From NCBI GenBank assembly GCA_949051815.1, contig CARQVR010000018.1:1-53540 (forward strand): DNA of 53,540 nt, in the 5' to 3' direction. Of this stretch, positions 7,906-15,869 are shown one piece after another; position 1 is the first letter of the stretch, and each line of letters starts with the position of its first letter. The notes below the pieces were generated by a model. It had not been told where the DNA came from. It searched no databases and worked only from the letters and a program-made list of their open reading frames with translations. Made by a program: the position numbers and the translations under genes. The DNA comes from an uncultured Lachnospiraceae bacterium. Its GTDB lineage: Bacteria; Bacillota; Clostridia; Lachnospirales; Lachnospiraceae.

Positions 7906-8253
7906 TTACCACCATCCTCTCTGGTAATACTGCATGGAAACTTCTGCCGCCGCCATCACCATAGCAAACAAAAGCAGAATAACTAACATCAGAATCGCAG
8001 GAAAATCGTAGACAAATCTGTACTTTTCCGTGTCGCTCCTGCGGTTTTCCACCAGAATTTCAATGCCCAGCAGGACAAAAACCATTGGCCAGCACTGAAA
8101 GATGATCCCATAATCCAATGATGGAATTACCGTATGCACAAGAAACAGCACACCGAACAAAACCAGCGTCAGCCCGAAAGTTACGGAGCCGACCCGACGG
8201 GTTCGCACAGTCCCGGATTCCCCGCCGTTTCTGTCTTTTTCCTGAATATCCAT
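7906..8253 (-). CDS. Small membrane protein, LiaI/LiaF-like transmembrane region
   Basis: A 115-residue protein with a charged N-terminus (about 30 residues) and three hydrophobic segments (VGSVTFGLTLVLFGVLFLVH, IIFQCWPMVFVLLGIEILV, FPAILMLVILLLFAMVM). The first two form the pattern of the LiaI-LiaF-like transmembrane region (DUF5668), found in cell-envelope stress proteins. The ATG at 8253 follows a G-rich site and overlaps the end of the preceding gene, making it the last gene of the ECF sigma operon. Its role in that operon is unknown; sensing of envelope state is a reasonable inference. Confidence 0.7.
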   Translation of the reverse strand: MDIQEKDRNGGESGTVRTRRVGSVTFGLTLVLFGVLFLVHTVIPSLDYGIIFQCWPMVFVLLGIEILVENRRSDTEKYRFVYDFPAILMLVILLLFAMVMAAAEVSMQYYQRGWW

Positions 8254-8257
8254 ATGT

Positions 8258-8965
8258 CTACTCCCCCCCCTGCTCGTTTTTTTCACCGTCACTGTGTCCG
8301 TAGACATTCTCGACATCCGGTGTCTGCTCTCCCATACTCTTCATATCCGCACTTTGTCCGTCCGTGTTCCACTCCTGTGCAACCTCCCCAGGCAGCGCCG
8401 CAGGCTTCCCTTCGGAATCCGCTTCAACTTTTCTGTCTTTTTCCACAGAATCCATTTTCTTTCCCCGTATCAGCGACACGCCAAACCAGATAATCGCTAC
8501 GGCGATGGCTGCACGCGGCACCTCATCCCTCATGGTATAATATACGGCCTTGATAAACGGATTATCCCAGCCCATATAGTCTCTGAGCATACCAAAGCCC
8601 ACATTCCACAGCATGGAAACACCGATCAAAATGCACACCACCGCCGCAATGTTCCGGTTTTTCTTATCCAGTCTGAACCGGCCGGTATCCCACTCACCGA
8701 TTCCGAAAAGATATTCGTCCTCCAGAGCCGCAAACTGCGCTGCATCCATCCCGCCGATATTGTTGGCATGGAAAAAGCTGTATATGTAAATTATCACACC
8801 CGGCACCACCAGCACACCGAGTCCCGTAAACGAAACCGCAACCACCGCCAGCATAAAGCCAGTCATAATGCTGACGCCCATCTTCATCAGCCCCATATAC
8901 ATATGTCCCGCCCCCGGCCAGAGGGAAAACACAAACAACCAAAACCTGTTTTTCTGTTTTTTCAT
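8258..8965 (-). CDS. TM2-like membrane protein with acidic C-terminal tail
   Basis: A 235-residue protein. The N-terminus contains FSLWPGAGHMYMGLMKMG, reminiscent of the TM2 domain (a turn between two membrane helices, also found in small bacterial membrane proteins), and at least four hydrophobic segments up to residue 165. The last 70 residues are hydrophilic and acidic and look disordered. Its first four bases overlap the stop of the putative anti-sigma gene (ATGA), so expression is coupled to the sigma operon. The function is not known. Confidence 0.7.
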   Translation of the reverse strand: MKKQKNRFWLFVFSLWPGAGHMYMGLMKMGVSIMTGFMLAVVAVSFTGLGVLVVPGVIIYIYSFFHANNIGGMDAAQFAALEDEYLFGIGEWDTGRFRLDKKNRNIAAVVCILIGVSMLWNVGFGMLRDYMGWDNPFIKAVYYTMRDEVPRAAIAVAIIWFGVSLIRGKKMDSVEKDRKVEADSEGKPAALPGEVAQEWNTDGQSADMKSMGEQTPDVENVYGHSDGEKNEQGGE

Positions 8966-9450
8966 CTCATCAATCCTCCTAATCTTGTTTGAATCCTTCT
9001 AAGATATTGTCTTCTTGCATCCGCTCTTTTCTGATCTGCCTGATACTGCTCCCATGTCCTGTCAATATCCTGCTGCCTGTCGAAAATATCCCGCTCCCAT
9101 TCGTCCATGCTCTGCATTTCTTCATCGCCGCGTGTATCAAAAATACCAGCCTGCCGTGCACCCGGCGCCTCTGTCCCGTCCACAGGCACGAGGAAAAGCA
9201 CTGCCAGAGCTGCCGCCATGCCTACCAGAACTTTAACACGGTAAGAAAAAAGCGCGCGTTCTCTCTCCCTCCGTTTTCCCGCCTGTATCTGCAAAAATAT
9301 ATTTCCCCTCAAATGTCCCGGTGCGTGCAAAAGCTCCCGTTTCTCAACCGTCCCGATCAGCCGCGCAAGCTCTTCCTCCGTCAGAGGAGCCGGAAGGGAA
9401 ACATCGCGTCTATTCAGTTTTTTTCTCTCTTCCGTAATATTATGTATCAT
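8962..9450 (-). CDS. Putative anti-sigma factor, single-pass membrane protein
   Basis: A 162-residue protein with a cytoplasmic N-terminal part (about 70 residues, RKKLNRRDVSLPAPLTEEELARLIGTVEKRELLHAP), one membrane segment (VLVGMAAALAVLFLVPV, about residues 73-90) and an extracytoplasmic, charged, coiled-coil-like tail (DEWERDIFDRQQDIDRTWEQ). Position right after an ECF sigma gene with a four-base overlap and this topology are the usual signs of an anti-sigma factor. No zinc-binding anti-sigma (HxxxCxxC) motif is present, so the identification rests on context. Confidence 0.65.
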   Translation of the reverse strand: MIHNITEERKKLNRRDVSLPAPLTEEELARLIGTVEKRELLHAPGHLRGNIFLQIQAGKRRERERALFSYRVKVLVGMAAALAVLFLVPVDGTEAPGARQAGIFDTRGDEEMQSMDEWERDIFDRQQDIDRTWEQYQADQKRADARRQYLRRIQTRLGGLMR

Positions 9451-10049
9451 GCGCCCTTCTCCTTTTCATACATCCTGCGAAGCAGACTTCTCGCCCTGTA
9501 AATCTGTGTCTGTATGGTCTTTTTCTTAACGCCCTTCCGTCTGGCTATCTCGCCCGCATCCAGCTCATCGTAATAGTAAGCCTTGGCAATCTCATCGTAA
9601 GGCGGCTTTAAGGATAAGCATCTGGACAGCAGAGTCTCCCGCACTTCCTTTTCCAGACAGATACTCTCCGGCGTCTGCTGTATGACAGTTTCCTTTCCCC
9701 CGGCGGTTCCTGCGCCTATCCTGGAAGGCGTTTGCCCGTCCGGCGCTCTGGCGCTTTCAAAGCCGAGATCGGCCGTGGGGATGTTTCGCCGCCCCGCGCT
9801 CTGCAGATAATCCAGACATTTGTTGGTAGCGATCCGGCACACCCACGCTTTCTCGTATCTGCCGTCAAACTCTCCCAGATGCCGGTAGGCCGACAGAAAG
9901 GTTTCCTGCGCCAGATCTTCGGAGGCAAAATAGTCCGCTGTCATTTTATAGCATATTGAAAAAACAAGATGCTGGTAAGAATCAATCAGCGCTGATAATT
10001 GTTCTTCCCTGTTAATGTGCGCTGCCCCCTTTCCCATTCGTGTATTCAC
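9447..10049 (-). CDS. ECF-type RNA polymerase sigma factor
   Basis: A 200-residue extracytoplasmic-function sigma factor. Region 2 is clear (YQHLVFSICYKMTADYFASEDLAQETFLSAYRHL split over residues about 24-58, then WVCRIATNKCLDYL), and region 4 carries the helix-turn-helix (LDAGEIARRKGVKKKTIQTQIYRARSLL, about 165-193). A hydrophilic linker of about 35 residues separates the regions. It heads an operon of four overlapping genes (sigma, putative anti-sigma, two membrane proteins), the usual layout of an envelope-stress regulon. The start is a GTG at 10049; an in-frame ATG four codons later is an alternative. Confidence 0.88.
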   Translation of the reverse strand: MNTRMGKGAAHINREEQLSALIDSYQHLVFSICYKMTADYFASEDLAQETFLSAYRHLGEFDGRYEKAWVCRIATNKCLDYLQSAGRRNIPTADLGFESARAPDGQTPSRIGAGTAGGKETVIQQTPESICLEKEVRETLLSRCLSLKPPYDEIAKAYYYDELDAGEIARRKGVKKKTIQTQIYRARSLLRRMYEKEKGA

Positions 10050-10077
10050 GCAGATTTTATTTTCTCTGCACTTATTT

Positions 10078-10107
10078 ATTCTAACGGTCCAGCCTCCGCA
10101 TTGTCTT
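10078..10107 (-). promoter_or_regulatory. Candidate promoter of the ECF sigma operon
   Basis: On the minus strand AAGACA (10107-10102), 18 bases, then TAGAAT (10083-10078) lie about 30 bases before the GTG start. The -35 is a weak match to sigma-A. I see no clear ECF-type AAC...CGTC pair that would indicate self-activation, though CGTTAGAATA also occurs in the promoter of the TPR lipoprotein gene. Confidence 0.35.
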
Positions 10108-10133
10108 CATAAATTTTACCAAATTTAAAAAAT

Positions 10134-10490
10134 TTATTTTTTTGGCTTCGGCATAAAAATAAGACTTGCCAGATATCCGAACACCAATGCCGCCGCGCAC
10201 CCTACCGCGCCGGTCTTGAAACCGCCCTGAAACAGACCGATAAAACCGCTCTCATCCACAGCCTCCTTCACGCCCTTCATCAGAATGTTGCCGTAGCCCA
10301 GAAGCGGCACGCTGACTCCCGCCCCCGCGTATTCCATAAACGGCTCATACCATCCGAAAAAGCTGATCACCGCTCCCACGCACACCAAAAGCACCATAAC
10401 GCGGCCCGGCAAAAGCTTCGTCTTTTCCAGAAGAATCTGCACCAGCGCGCAAATCAGACCACCCACCCAAAACGCATTGAAATAATCCAT
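10134..10490 (-). CDS. spoVAE: Stage V sporulation protein AE (SpoVAEb type)
   Basis: A 118-residue membrane protein with three or four hydrophobic segments, matching the length and pattern of SpoVAEb (FNAFWVGGLICALVQILLE at the start; GAGVSVPLLGYGNILMKGV; the C-terminal GAVGCAAALVFGYLASLIF). SpoVA proteins form the channel for dipicolinic acid uptake into the forespore and release at germination. GGGAGG lies eight bases before the ATG at 10490. In most Clostridia this gene directly follows spoVAC and spoVAD; here it stands apart, about 2.9 kb downstream of spoVAD with aroK and ridA between. Confidence 0.88.
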   Translation of the reverse strand: MDYFNAFWVGGLICALVQILLEKTKLLPGRVMVLLVCVGAVISFFGWYEPFMEYAGAGVSVPLLGYGNILMKGVKEAVDESGFIGLFQGGFKTGAVGCAAALVFGYLASLIFMPKPKK

Positions 10491-10593
10491 CGTATTTTCC
10501 TCCCTGTCCAGGCATCCTGCCGCCATTCCACCGGCAAAAAATCTTTTGATGATAGTTTTCGTCATTTCGGAAAGATTATTCAGTGTTTCAGGC

Positions 10594-10632
10594 AAAAAAA
10601 GAACGCCTCCGCCATTCCGGCAAAGACGCGCT
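10594..10632 (-). terminator. Rho-independent terminator after aroK
   Basis: On the minus strand CGTCTTTGCC pairs, with G-U wobbles, with GGCGGAGGCG across a short loop and is followed by TTCTTTTTTT, about 55 bases past the aroK stop. Confidence 0.7.
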
Positions 10633-10689
10633 TCCTTTTTCTGTTTTTATCGTTTCTTATTAAAAATCCGCCTGAGGGCGCGTTCCATC

Positions 10690-11184
10690 CTAAAGCGCCG
10701 CAATCTTCTGCACAATCTCCCGGATCGACAGCCCTCCGCACTCCACCGTAACGTCCGCATACCGCTCATAGAGCGGCCTTCGCTCCGCAAACAGGCCGTC
10801 CAGATCCTGCCCTGCCTGTAAAGTCACACCCCGCTCGGTGAGATCGCCAAGCCGTTCCCTGATGCTTTCCAGCGGCAGGGAAAGGTACACCACCGTGCCG
10901 GTCTTTTTATAATGCGCCATGGCGCGTTCCCCGTAAACCGCGCTTCCTCCGGTAGCGATCACCGTCCGTCTGGCCTCTATGGATTCGCCCACAGCCTCCT
11001 CTGTCCGCCAGAAACCTTCCACGCCCTGTTCTGCTATAATTTCATGCAAAAGCTTTCCTTCCCGGCTCTGAATCACCAGATCCGCATCCACGAACGCATA
11101 CCCGAGCTTCTTGGCAAGTACCACGCCCACCGTGCTTTTCCCCGCGCCCGGCATACCGATCAGTATGATATTATCTCTGTCCAC
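10690..11184 (-). CDS. aroK: Shikimate kinase
   Basis: A 164-residue P-loop kinase that phosphorylates shikimate at the 3-hydroxyl with ATP in aromatic amino acid synthesis. Visible are Walker A GMPGAGKST (residues 10-18), the DAD substrate-binding pair (Asp32/Asp34), the ATGGS glycine pair (Gly78-Gly79) and the C-terminal RRPLYERYA segment. Length is normal. The start is GTG at 11184, preceded by GAAAGG. It follows ridA by about 130 bases in the same direction. Other shikimate pathway genes are absent from the window. Confidence 0.93.
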   Translation of the reverse strand: MDRDNIILIGMPGAGKSTVGVVLAKKLGYAFVDADLVIQSREGKLLHEIIAEQGVEGFWRTEEAVGESIEARRTVIATGGSAVYGERAMAHYKKTGTVVYLSLPLESIRERLGDLTERGVTLQAGQDLDGLFAERRPLYERYADVTVECGGLSIREIVQKIAAL

Positions 11185-11315
11185 AGCTTATGTAAACCTT
11201 TCTTTGAGTTATGTAAATCACATATTGTTGCGCACAAACATTTCACTTCACATGAATCATTTACTTCATGCGAAGTTTAAGTTATGTAAACTCCAATTAA
11301 TCCGTGCAGATGACG

Positions 11316-11693
11316 CTACTTTAGATACGCCATAACCTCCACCTCGCAGAGTACATCCTTCGGAAGCTGTTTTATCGCCACACAGCTTCTCGCAGGCTTC
11401 TCGGTGAAATATTTCTCGTACACCGCGTTAAACGCCGCAAAATCCGCCATCTCTGCCAAAAAGCAGGTGGTCTTCACTACCCTGGTATAGTCCGTGCCCG
11501 CCTCCGCGAGAATCGCACCCACGTTCTTCATCGCCTGCTCGGCCTGCTCAGTCACATCTTTCCCCTTGATTTCCCCCGTAGCCGGATCAATGGGAATCTG
11601 TCCCGACGCAAAGAGAAAATCTCCCGCAATGATCCCCTGCGAATAAGGCCCGATGGCCGCCGGCGCCTGCTCTGTCGATACTTTAGTTAACAT
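11316..11693 (-). CDS. ridA: RidA family 2-iminobutanoate/2-iminopropanoate deaminase
   Basis: A 125-residue RidA protein that hydrolyses reactive enamine/imine intermediates released by PLP enzymes such as threonine dehydratase. The family hallmarks are all present: IGPYSQGI near the N-terminus, FASGQIPIDPATGEI, and the C-terminal ARSCVAIKQLPKDVLCEVEVMAYL with the catalytic arginine. GGAGA precedes the ATG. It is a standalone leftward gene upstream of aroK; the 130 bases between hold repeated TTATGTAAA words but nothing else recognisable. Confidence 0.93.
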   Translation of the reverse strand: MLTKVSTEQAPAAIGPYSQGIIAGDFLFASGQIPIDPATGEIKGKDVTEQAEQAMKNVGAILAEAGTDYTRVVKTTCFLAEMADFAAFNAVYEKYFTEKPARSCVAIKQLPKDVLCEVEVMAYLK

Positions 11694-11767
11694 AATATTT
11701 CTCCTCTCTCTTCTTGTTCCCAGTCATATATCCCTCGCTGTTTAGCCTGAGAAGTTCTTCTCACATG

Positions 11768-11998
11768 TTACTCTCCGAATCTGGCTTTCACATAGAAGCC
11801 TCTGGCATTTTCGATGACCTCCGTCACCACGCCTTCCCGCTCCAGCATTCGTTCCCTGAACGGAAAATTGCCGGACATCGCAAGGGACGGGTCTATTGTG
11901 TAGTAATAATTGCTGGGAAGAACACCCTCGGTCACCGTAACCCGATCCCCCTCTTTCAGAAGCCCGGGCCGTTCCATCTTAAACTCCATCTCCCTCAT
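11768..11998 (-). CDS. Small hypothetical protein
   Basis: A 76-residue soluble protein (starting MREMEFKMERPGLLKEGDR) with a mostly beta-like, charged composition and segments such as RVTVTEGVLPSNYYYTIDPSL and VVTEVIENARGFYVKARF. Codon use and base composition look genuine. I do not recognise the family. A GGAAGGAAG stretch lies before the chosen ATG, and an in-frame ATG 12 codons further upstream is possible. It may form a unit with ridA 75 bases downstream. Confidence 0.6.
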   Translation of the reverse strand: MREMEFKMERPGLLKEGDRVTVTEGVLPSNYYYTIDPSLAMSGNFPFRERMLEREGVVTEVIENARGFYVKARFGE

Positions 11999-12209
11999 GC
12001 TCGTCTCACTTCCTTCCCCTGCCACATACCGCACGCCGGATTCGTACCAGATAAGTCTACCACATGAGGGTAGCGGCTGTCACCCCGTTTTTCCGCTGCA
12101 CGTGAAATTGCGAACTGGTTTATTGAAAATGAGCTGAATCGGTAAAAATGCAGCGGATAAGTCATTACGATCATATTCAATTCTTTTTTCAAAATCAGAT
12201 TCAGATATA

Positions 12210-12239
12210 TTTACAATTTCGTTACATCTATGCTATAGT
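12210..12239 (+). promoter_or_regulatory. Promoter of the Rpn-family gene
   Basis: TTTACA (12210-12215), 18 bases, TATAGT (12234-12239), 180 bases before the ATG. The 420-base gap between the divergent genes is AT-rich and otherwise shows only this promoter and the AAAGGAGG site of the rightward gene. Confidence 0.5.
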
Positions 12240-12421
12240 GATAGAAAGCATATTTTCTACTTAACAGATCCGTTGTTTCTATCTCTATTTCTAAGTTTCA
12301 GAAAATCCATGCTTTGCATCCAATCAACTATTTACAAAGCGGGAGAATCTGGAGCAGTTCTCCTGTAACAACGGCGCACCCTTTCGGAAGAGCTTGCCTG
12401 ACAGACAAAGGAGGACATTAT

Positions 12422-13293
12422 ATGAAAGCAACAACGTTACCAGAAATCAATGTGCATAGAAACTACAAAGACACCGTATTCCGGATGATTTTCCGGGAGA
12501 AAGAAAACCTGTTGAGCCTGTACAATGCTCTAAACGGTACAGCTTATGAAGAGACGAACGATCTGGAAATCACCACCTTGGAAAATGCAGTTTATATGAA
12601 CTATCAAAACGATATTTCCTTCGTGTTTGATTTTGAACTACTGCTCTACGAACACCAGTCCACATGTAACCAGAACATGCCGCTACGGGATCTCCTCTAT
12701 GTGACAAGAGTACTGCAAGACCGAGTCAAGAACGCAAACCTTTACAGCAAGTCGCTAATCCGGATTCCAACACCCCGGTTTGTCGTCTTTTATAACGGAA
12801 CGGATTTCCAACCGGAGCAGCAGACTTTATACCTGTCCGACGCTTTTGAAAAAAAGCAGGATGAACCGTCACTGGAACTGTCGGTAACTGTTTATAATAT
12901 CAATCTTGGTCATAACGGGGAACTGCGTGCTGTTTGTTAAAGGAATACGCGCAGTATGTAGCACAGGTCAGGGCATATGCGGAAAAGATGCCCTTGCAGG
13001 AGGCAGTCGAAACAGCGGTGGACAATTGTATCAGAAGCGGAATCCTTTCCGCGTTTTTAACCAAGAACCGTGCGGAGGCGATAGCAGTGAGTATTTTTGA
13101 ATATGACGAAGAAAAACATTTGAAGAGTGAACGGAAGGAATGGCATGAAAAAGGTATCGATAATCTTGCCCGACTTCTCAAATCTTTAATGGATGCAGGA
13201 AAACCCGAGGAGGTAGAACGTATTCTCAGCGACAGTGACTATCGCATGAAATTAATCAACGAATATTTTCGGGGAGAAAACAGTCCTCTCTGA
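12422..13293 (+). pseudogene. Rpn family PD-(D/E)XK nuclease, frameshifted
   Basis: Two overlapping frames together give one Rpn-type protein (recombination-promoting nuclease / putative transposase family). The first frame (12422-12940) has the conserved DTVFRMIFREKENLLSLYNAL start, the nuclease core NDISFVFDFELLLYEHQST with its E-x-H-Q-S motif and MPLRDLLYVTRVLQ. It stops after GHNGELRAVC, exactly where relatives continue with an acidic LKEYAxYV stretch; that continuation is found in another frame (from about 12934: LKEYAQYVAQVRAYAEKMPLQEAVETAVDNCI). A single-base shift near 12920-12938 explains this. AAAGGAGG precedes the ATG. Sequencing error or programmed shift are alternatives, but no slippery site is obvious. 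Confidence 0.75.
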
Positions 13294-13318
13294 CTATACC
13301 CGATTCCTGACATGCACT

Positions 13319-13357
13319 AAAAAGCCCCCGCAACTGCCACACACAGCCGCGGAGACT
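13319..13357 (-). terminator. Rho-independent terminator of spoVAD
   Basis: On the minus strand AGTCTCCGCGGCTG pairs along its whole length, with wobbles, with CAGTTGCGGGGGCT and is followed by five T. It lies 37 bases past the spoVAD stop. Confidence 0.8.
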
Positions 13358-13393
13358 TTTCGTCTGCCGTCTTTTCCGTTTATCTGTCTCATC

Positions 13394-14410
13394 TTATCCC
13401 CGATACTGCTCCAGCACTACCCCGTGCGCGATACCCGGAATGGACTGCCCCTCGTTAAAGCTGGTCTTCGACAGAAGCGCTCCTGTCGGCACAAAGAGCA
13501 CTCTCTTCCAGATGCCCTCCTCGATCTTTTTCAGGATATACGCCGACAGCACCACCGCGCTGCACCCGCAGCCCGAGCCGCCTGCGTCGGTGTGCTGCTT
13601 CTCGTTGTCGTAGATCTCGATACCGCAGTCCATATGCTGTCTGGTAATGTCGATATGCTTCTCTGAAAGCAGATCAAACAAGAGCTTTTGTCCCACCATG
13701 CCCAGATCTCCGGTGATGATCCTGTCATAGTCCTTCGGCTCCCTGCCGAAATCTTCCAGATTCTGTGCGATTGTGTCGGCGGCTGCAGGCGCCATGCACG
13801 CGCCCATGTTCATGGAATCCTTCACCCCGTAGTCCACAATCTTACCAACCGTCACACCCTCCATCACCGCCCGCGTCTGTTTCCCCGGCTGTGACGAAAC
13901 AAGGAATGCGCCGCTGCCCGTCACCGTCCACGTTGCTGACTTGGGTCTCTGATTGCCGTAGGAAAGCGGAAACCGGAACTCCTTCTCCGCGCTGGCGAAA
14001 TGGCTGGACGTGATACACGCCGCTTTCCCGGCAAACCCTGCTGAAACCATCGCGCCGCCCATCGTCAGGGACAGGCCGCAGGTGGAGCAGGCGCCGTAAA
14101 GCCCCACTTGGGGAAGCTGATACTCGGCCAATCCGAAGCTGCTGGCAATGGACTGCCCCAGAAGATCCCCGGCAAATACCATCTGTATATCCTGTTTGGT
14201 AAGCCCTGCCTTGGAAATCGCAATCTCCAGCGCCTCCTTCTGCAGGCGGCTTTCCGCCTCCTCCCAGTTTTCTGCACCGAAGCTGTCATCATAACCGGCC
14301 TTATCAAAAAGCTCCCCCATAGGGCCTTCTGCTTCCTTGCTTCCCACGATGGAGGCGCTGCTTATAATATACGGTTTCTTCTCAAACTGAATGCTCTGCT
14401 TTCCTAACAT
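13394..14410 (-). CDS. spoVAD: Stage V sporulation protein AD
   Basis: A 338-residue thiolase-fold protein that binds dipicolinic acid in the SpoVA channel complex. The family sequence is clear throughout: RTIxF-like opening IQFEKKPYIISSASIVGSKE, GDLLGQSIASSFG, GLYGACSTCGLSLTMGG, GNQRPKSATWTVTGSGAFL, ITGDLGMVGQKLL and HTDAGGSGCGCSAVVL. Length matches SpoVAD. The gene is monocistronic here, with its own terminator, and is separated from spoVAC (48 kb) and spoVAE (10 kb), which normally flank it. The ribosome binding site (AAAGGAT) lies in a hairpin described separately. Confidence 0.95.
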   Translation of the reverse strand: MLGKQSIQFEKKPYIISSASIVGSKEAEGPMGELFDKAGYDDSFGAENWEEAESRLQKEALEIAISKAGLTKQDIQMVFAGDLLGQSIASSFGLAEYQLPQVGLYGACSTCGLSLTMGGAMVSAGFAGKAACITSSHFASAEKEFRFPLSYGNQRPKSATWTVTGSGAFLVSSQPGKQTRAVMEGVTVGKIVDYGVKDSMNMGACMAPAAADTIAQNLEDFGREPKDYDRIITGDLGMVGQKLLFDLLSEKHIDITRQHMDCGIEIYDNEKQHTDAGGSGCGCSAVVLSAYILKKIEEGIWKRVLFVPTGALLSKTSFNEGQSIPGIAHGVVLEQYRG

Positions 14411-14411
14411 A

Positions 14412-14455
14412 ACGGCATACGATCCTTTCTTTCATGATTAAGGATAGTATGCCGT
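14412..14455. promoter_or_regulatory. Hairpin over the spoVAD ribosome binding site
   Basis: ACGGCATAC-ATCC (14412-14425) pairs with GGAT-GTATGCCGT (14442-14455), one mismatch. On the minus strand the right arm contains the AAAGGAT ribosome binding site and ends two bases before the spoVAD ATG. It may be the pyrF terminator or a translational control hairpin; no T-run follows it on the minus strand. Confidence 0.4.
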
Positions 14456-14473
14456 CTTTTCTCTCAAAATATA

Positions 14474-15421
14474 CTAAAATATACCCTCTTTGATGTCTTC
14501 CTTCATGTCGAGCACCGCAGCCCGCGACGCGTCGGCATAATTTTCCGGCCCGTATTTCGCGTAAGCCTCCTGCTGATAAGCGGCTATGATGCCTCTGGAA
14601 GAATTGATGAGGGCTCCAAGGCCATCCTCGTTGAAAAAGTGTTTCAAATCCTTGCCCTTGCCGCCCTGCGCGCCGTAACCAGGCACCAGAATGTAGGACT
14701 TCGGCATGATTCTGCGAAGAATCTTTCCCATCTCGGGATAAGTCGCGCCCACCACCGCGCCGACATAGCTGTAGGTCTCGCCCATGTGATCCGCTGCCCA
14801 CTCGGCCACCTTCTCACCGACAATCTCGTAGAGCGGTCTCGCCTTGGAGGCATCGTCACTTCCCTCCGGCAGCACCAGCCGGTCCTGAAACTCGCCGCTG
14901 CTGGGATTGGAGGTCTTTACGAGAATAAAGAGACCCTTTTTCTCCTTCTTACAGACTTCCATAAAGGGTTTCACGCCGTCCGAACCGAGATACGGATTGA
15001 CCGTGGCAAAATCTTCGTCAAAGCCGCGGCACATATTGTCTCCGACCTGTACCTGCCCCAGATGTCCCACCGCGTAAGCGTCGGAGGTGGAGCCGATATC
15101 GCCGCGCTTGATGTCACCGATCACCACAAGCCCCTTCTCTTTACAGTAGGCCACCGTCTTTTGAAACGCGTACATGCCCTCCACGCCAAACTGCTCATAC
15201 ATGGCGATCTGCGGCTTCACCGCCGGCACCAGATCGCACACCGCATCCACGATCCCCTTGTTAAACAGCCATATCGCTTCCGCCGCGCCTTTCATGGTCT
15301 CTCCGTACTCACCAAAAGCCTGCTTTTTGATATGCTCCGGCACAAACTTCATGGTAGGATCGAGTCCCACCACAATCGGCGCCTCCAGCTTCTTAATCTT
15401 CTCTGTCAGTGTATTAATCAA
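14474..15421 (-). CDS. pyrF: Orotidine 5'-phosphate decarboxylase
   Basis: A 315-residue OMP decarboxylase of the longer subfamily, making UMP from OMP. The catalytic Asp-x-Lys-x-x-Asp array is VIGDIKRGDIGST (Asp103, Lys105, Asp108 from the chosen start); VVGLDPTMKFVP at the N-terminus and the phosphate-binding NSSRGI near the C-terminus agree. The start is a TTG at 15421 behind GGAGGG; it overlaps the stop codon of the upstream Nudix gene (TTGA). The open frame extends 25 codons further into that gene but without a site. Other pyr genes, including pyrE, are not in the window. Confidence 0.93.
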   Translation of the reverse strand: MINTLTEKIKKLEAPIVVGLDPTMKFVPEHIKKQAFGEYGETMKGAAEAIWLFNKGIVDAVCDLVPAVKPQIAMYEQFGVEGMYAFQKTVAYCKEKGLVVIGDIKRGDIGSTSDAYAVGHLGQVQVGDNMCRGFDEDFATVNPYLGSDGVKPFMEVCKKEKKGLFILVKTSNPSSGEFQDRLVLPEGSDDASKARPLYEIVGEKVAEWAADHMGETYSYVGAVVGATYPEMGKILRRIMPKSYILVPGYGAQGGKGKDLKHFFNEDGLGALINSSRGIIAAYQQEAYAKYGPENYADASRAAVLDMKEDIKEGIF

Positions 15422-15822
15422 AGTTTCTTGCCCTCCAAATCTTTCAGTACATACTGGTTCTCGATATATTTGGGGAAATCTTTCCGCTTCACCCACTCGT
15501 AGCTCCCGTAATCCTCAGACAGGACGATGTTGGCTTCCTCCTCCTCGGAAACAGAGCAGAGGTAGGCAATGCCCACGCAGTGCGTCTCTCCCAGAAGCTG
15601 GGACCATGTATACTCAATCTTTTCAATCTTACCGCTTACGGACAAAAGCTCCGTGATAGCGCTTCGCATCGTCTCGTCAGGCGCCTCGCCATGGGGCACC
15701 TCCGCGTCGATAAACTCCCATACAAAAGGATCCGGAATACGATCGTCCACCCATCTCTTTAAGAGAAGATAGGTATCCCCCTTTTTGATAATGCCCTTTA
15801 CGCGCACATAAGTGTTCTTCAT
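15418..15822 (-). CDS. Nudix-like protein with a degenerate Nudix box
   Basis: A 134-residue protein with the Nudix fold pattern: YVRVKGIIKKGDTYLLLKRW, PFVWEFIDAEVPHGEAPDETM, and a C-terminal ...YEWVKRKDFPKYI segment. The catalytic box should read G-x5-E-x7-R-E-U-x-E-E-x-G; here the region is HGEAPDETMRSAITELLSVSG, in which the REUxEE core is SAITEL. Pyrophosphohydrolase activity is therefore doubtful; a binding or regulatory role is possible. Translationally coupled to pyrF. GAGAGGAAAG precedes the ATG at 15822. Confidence 0.75.
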   Translation of the reverse strand: MKNTYVRVKGIIKKGDTYLLLKRWVDDRIPDPFVWEFIDAEVPHGEAPDETMRSAITELLSVSGKIEKIEYTWSQLLGETHCVGIAYLCSVSEEEEANIVLSEDYGSYEWVKRKDFPKYIENQYVLKDLEGKKL

Positions 15823-15869
15823 AACTTTCCTCTCCCTTCCTGAATCTTCTATCATGAAATATTATATGG

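Noticed and set aside
11188..11291. Recurring word TTATGTAAAC / GTTTACATAA as a regulatory site
   Set aside because: It occurs three times here and also near 24588, 43964, 46457 and 46511, but equally inside coding sequences (for example near 20525, 27586 and 38704), so position alone does not support a site.
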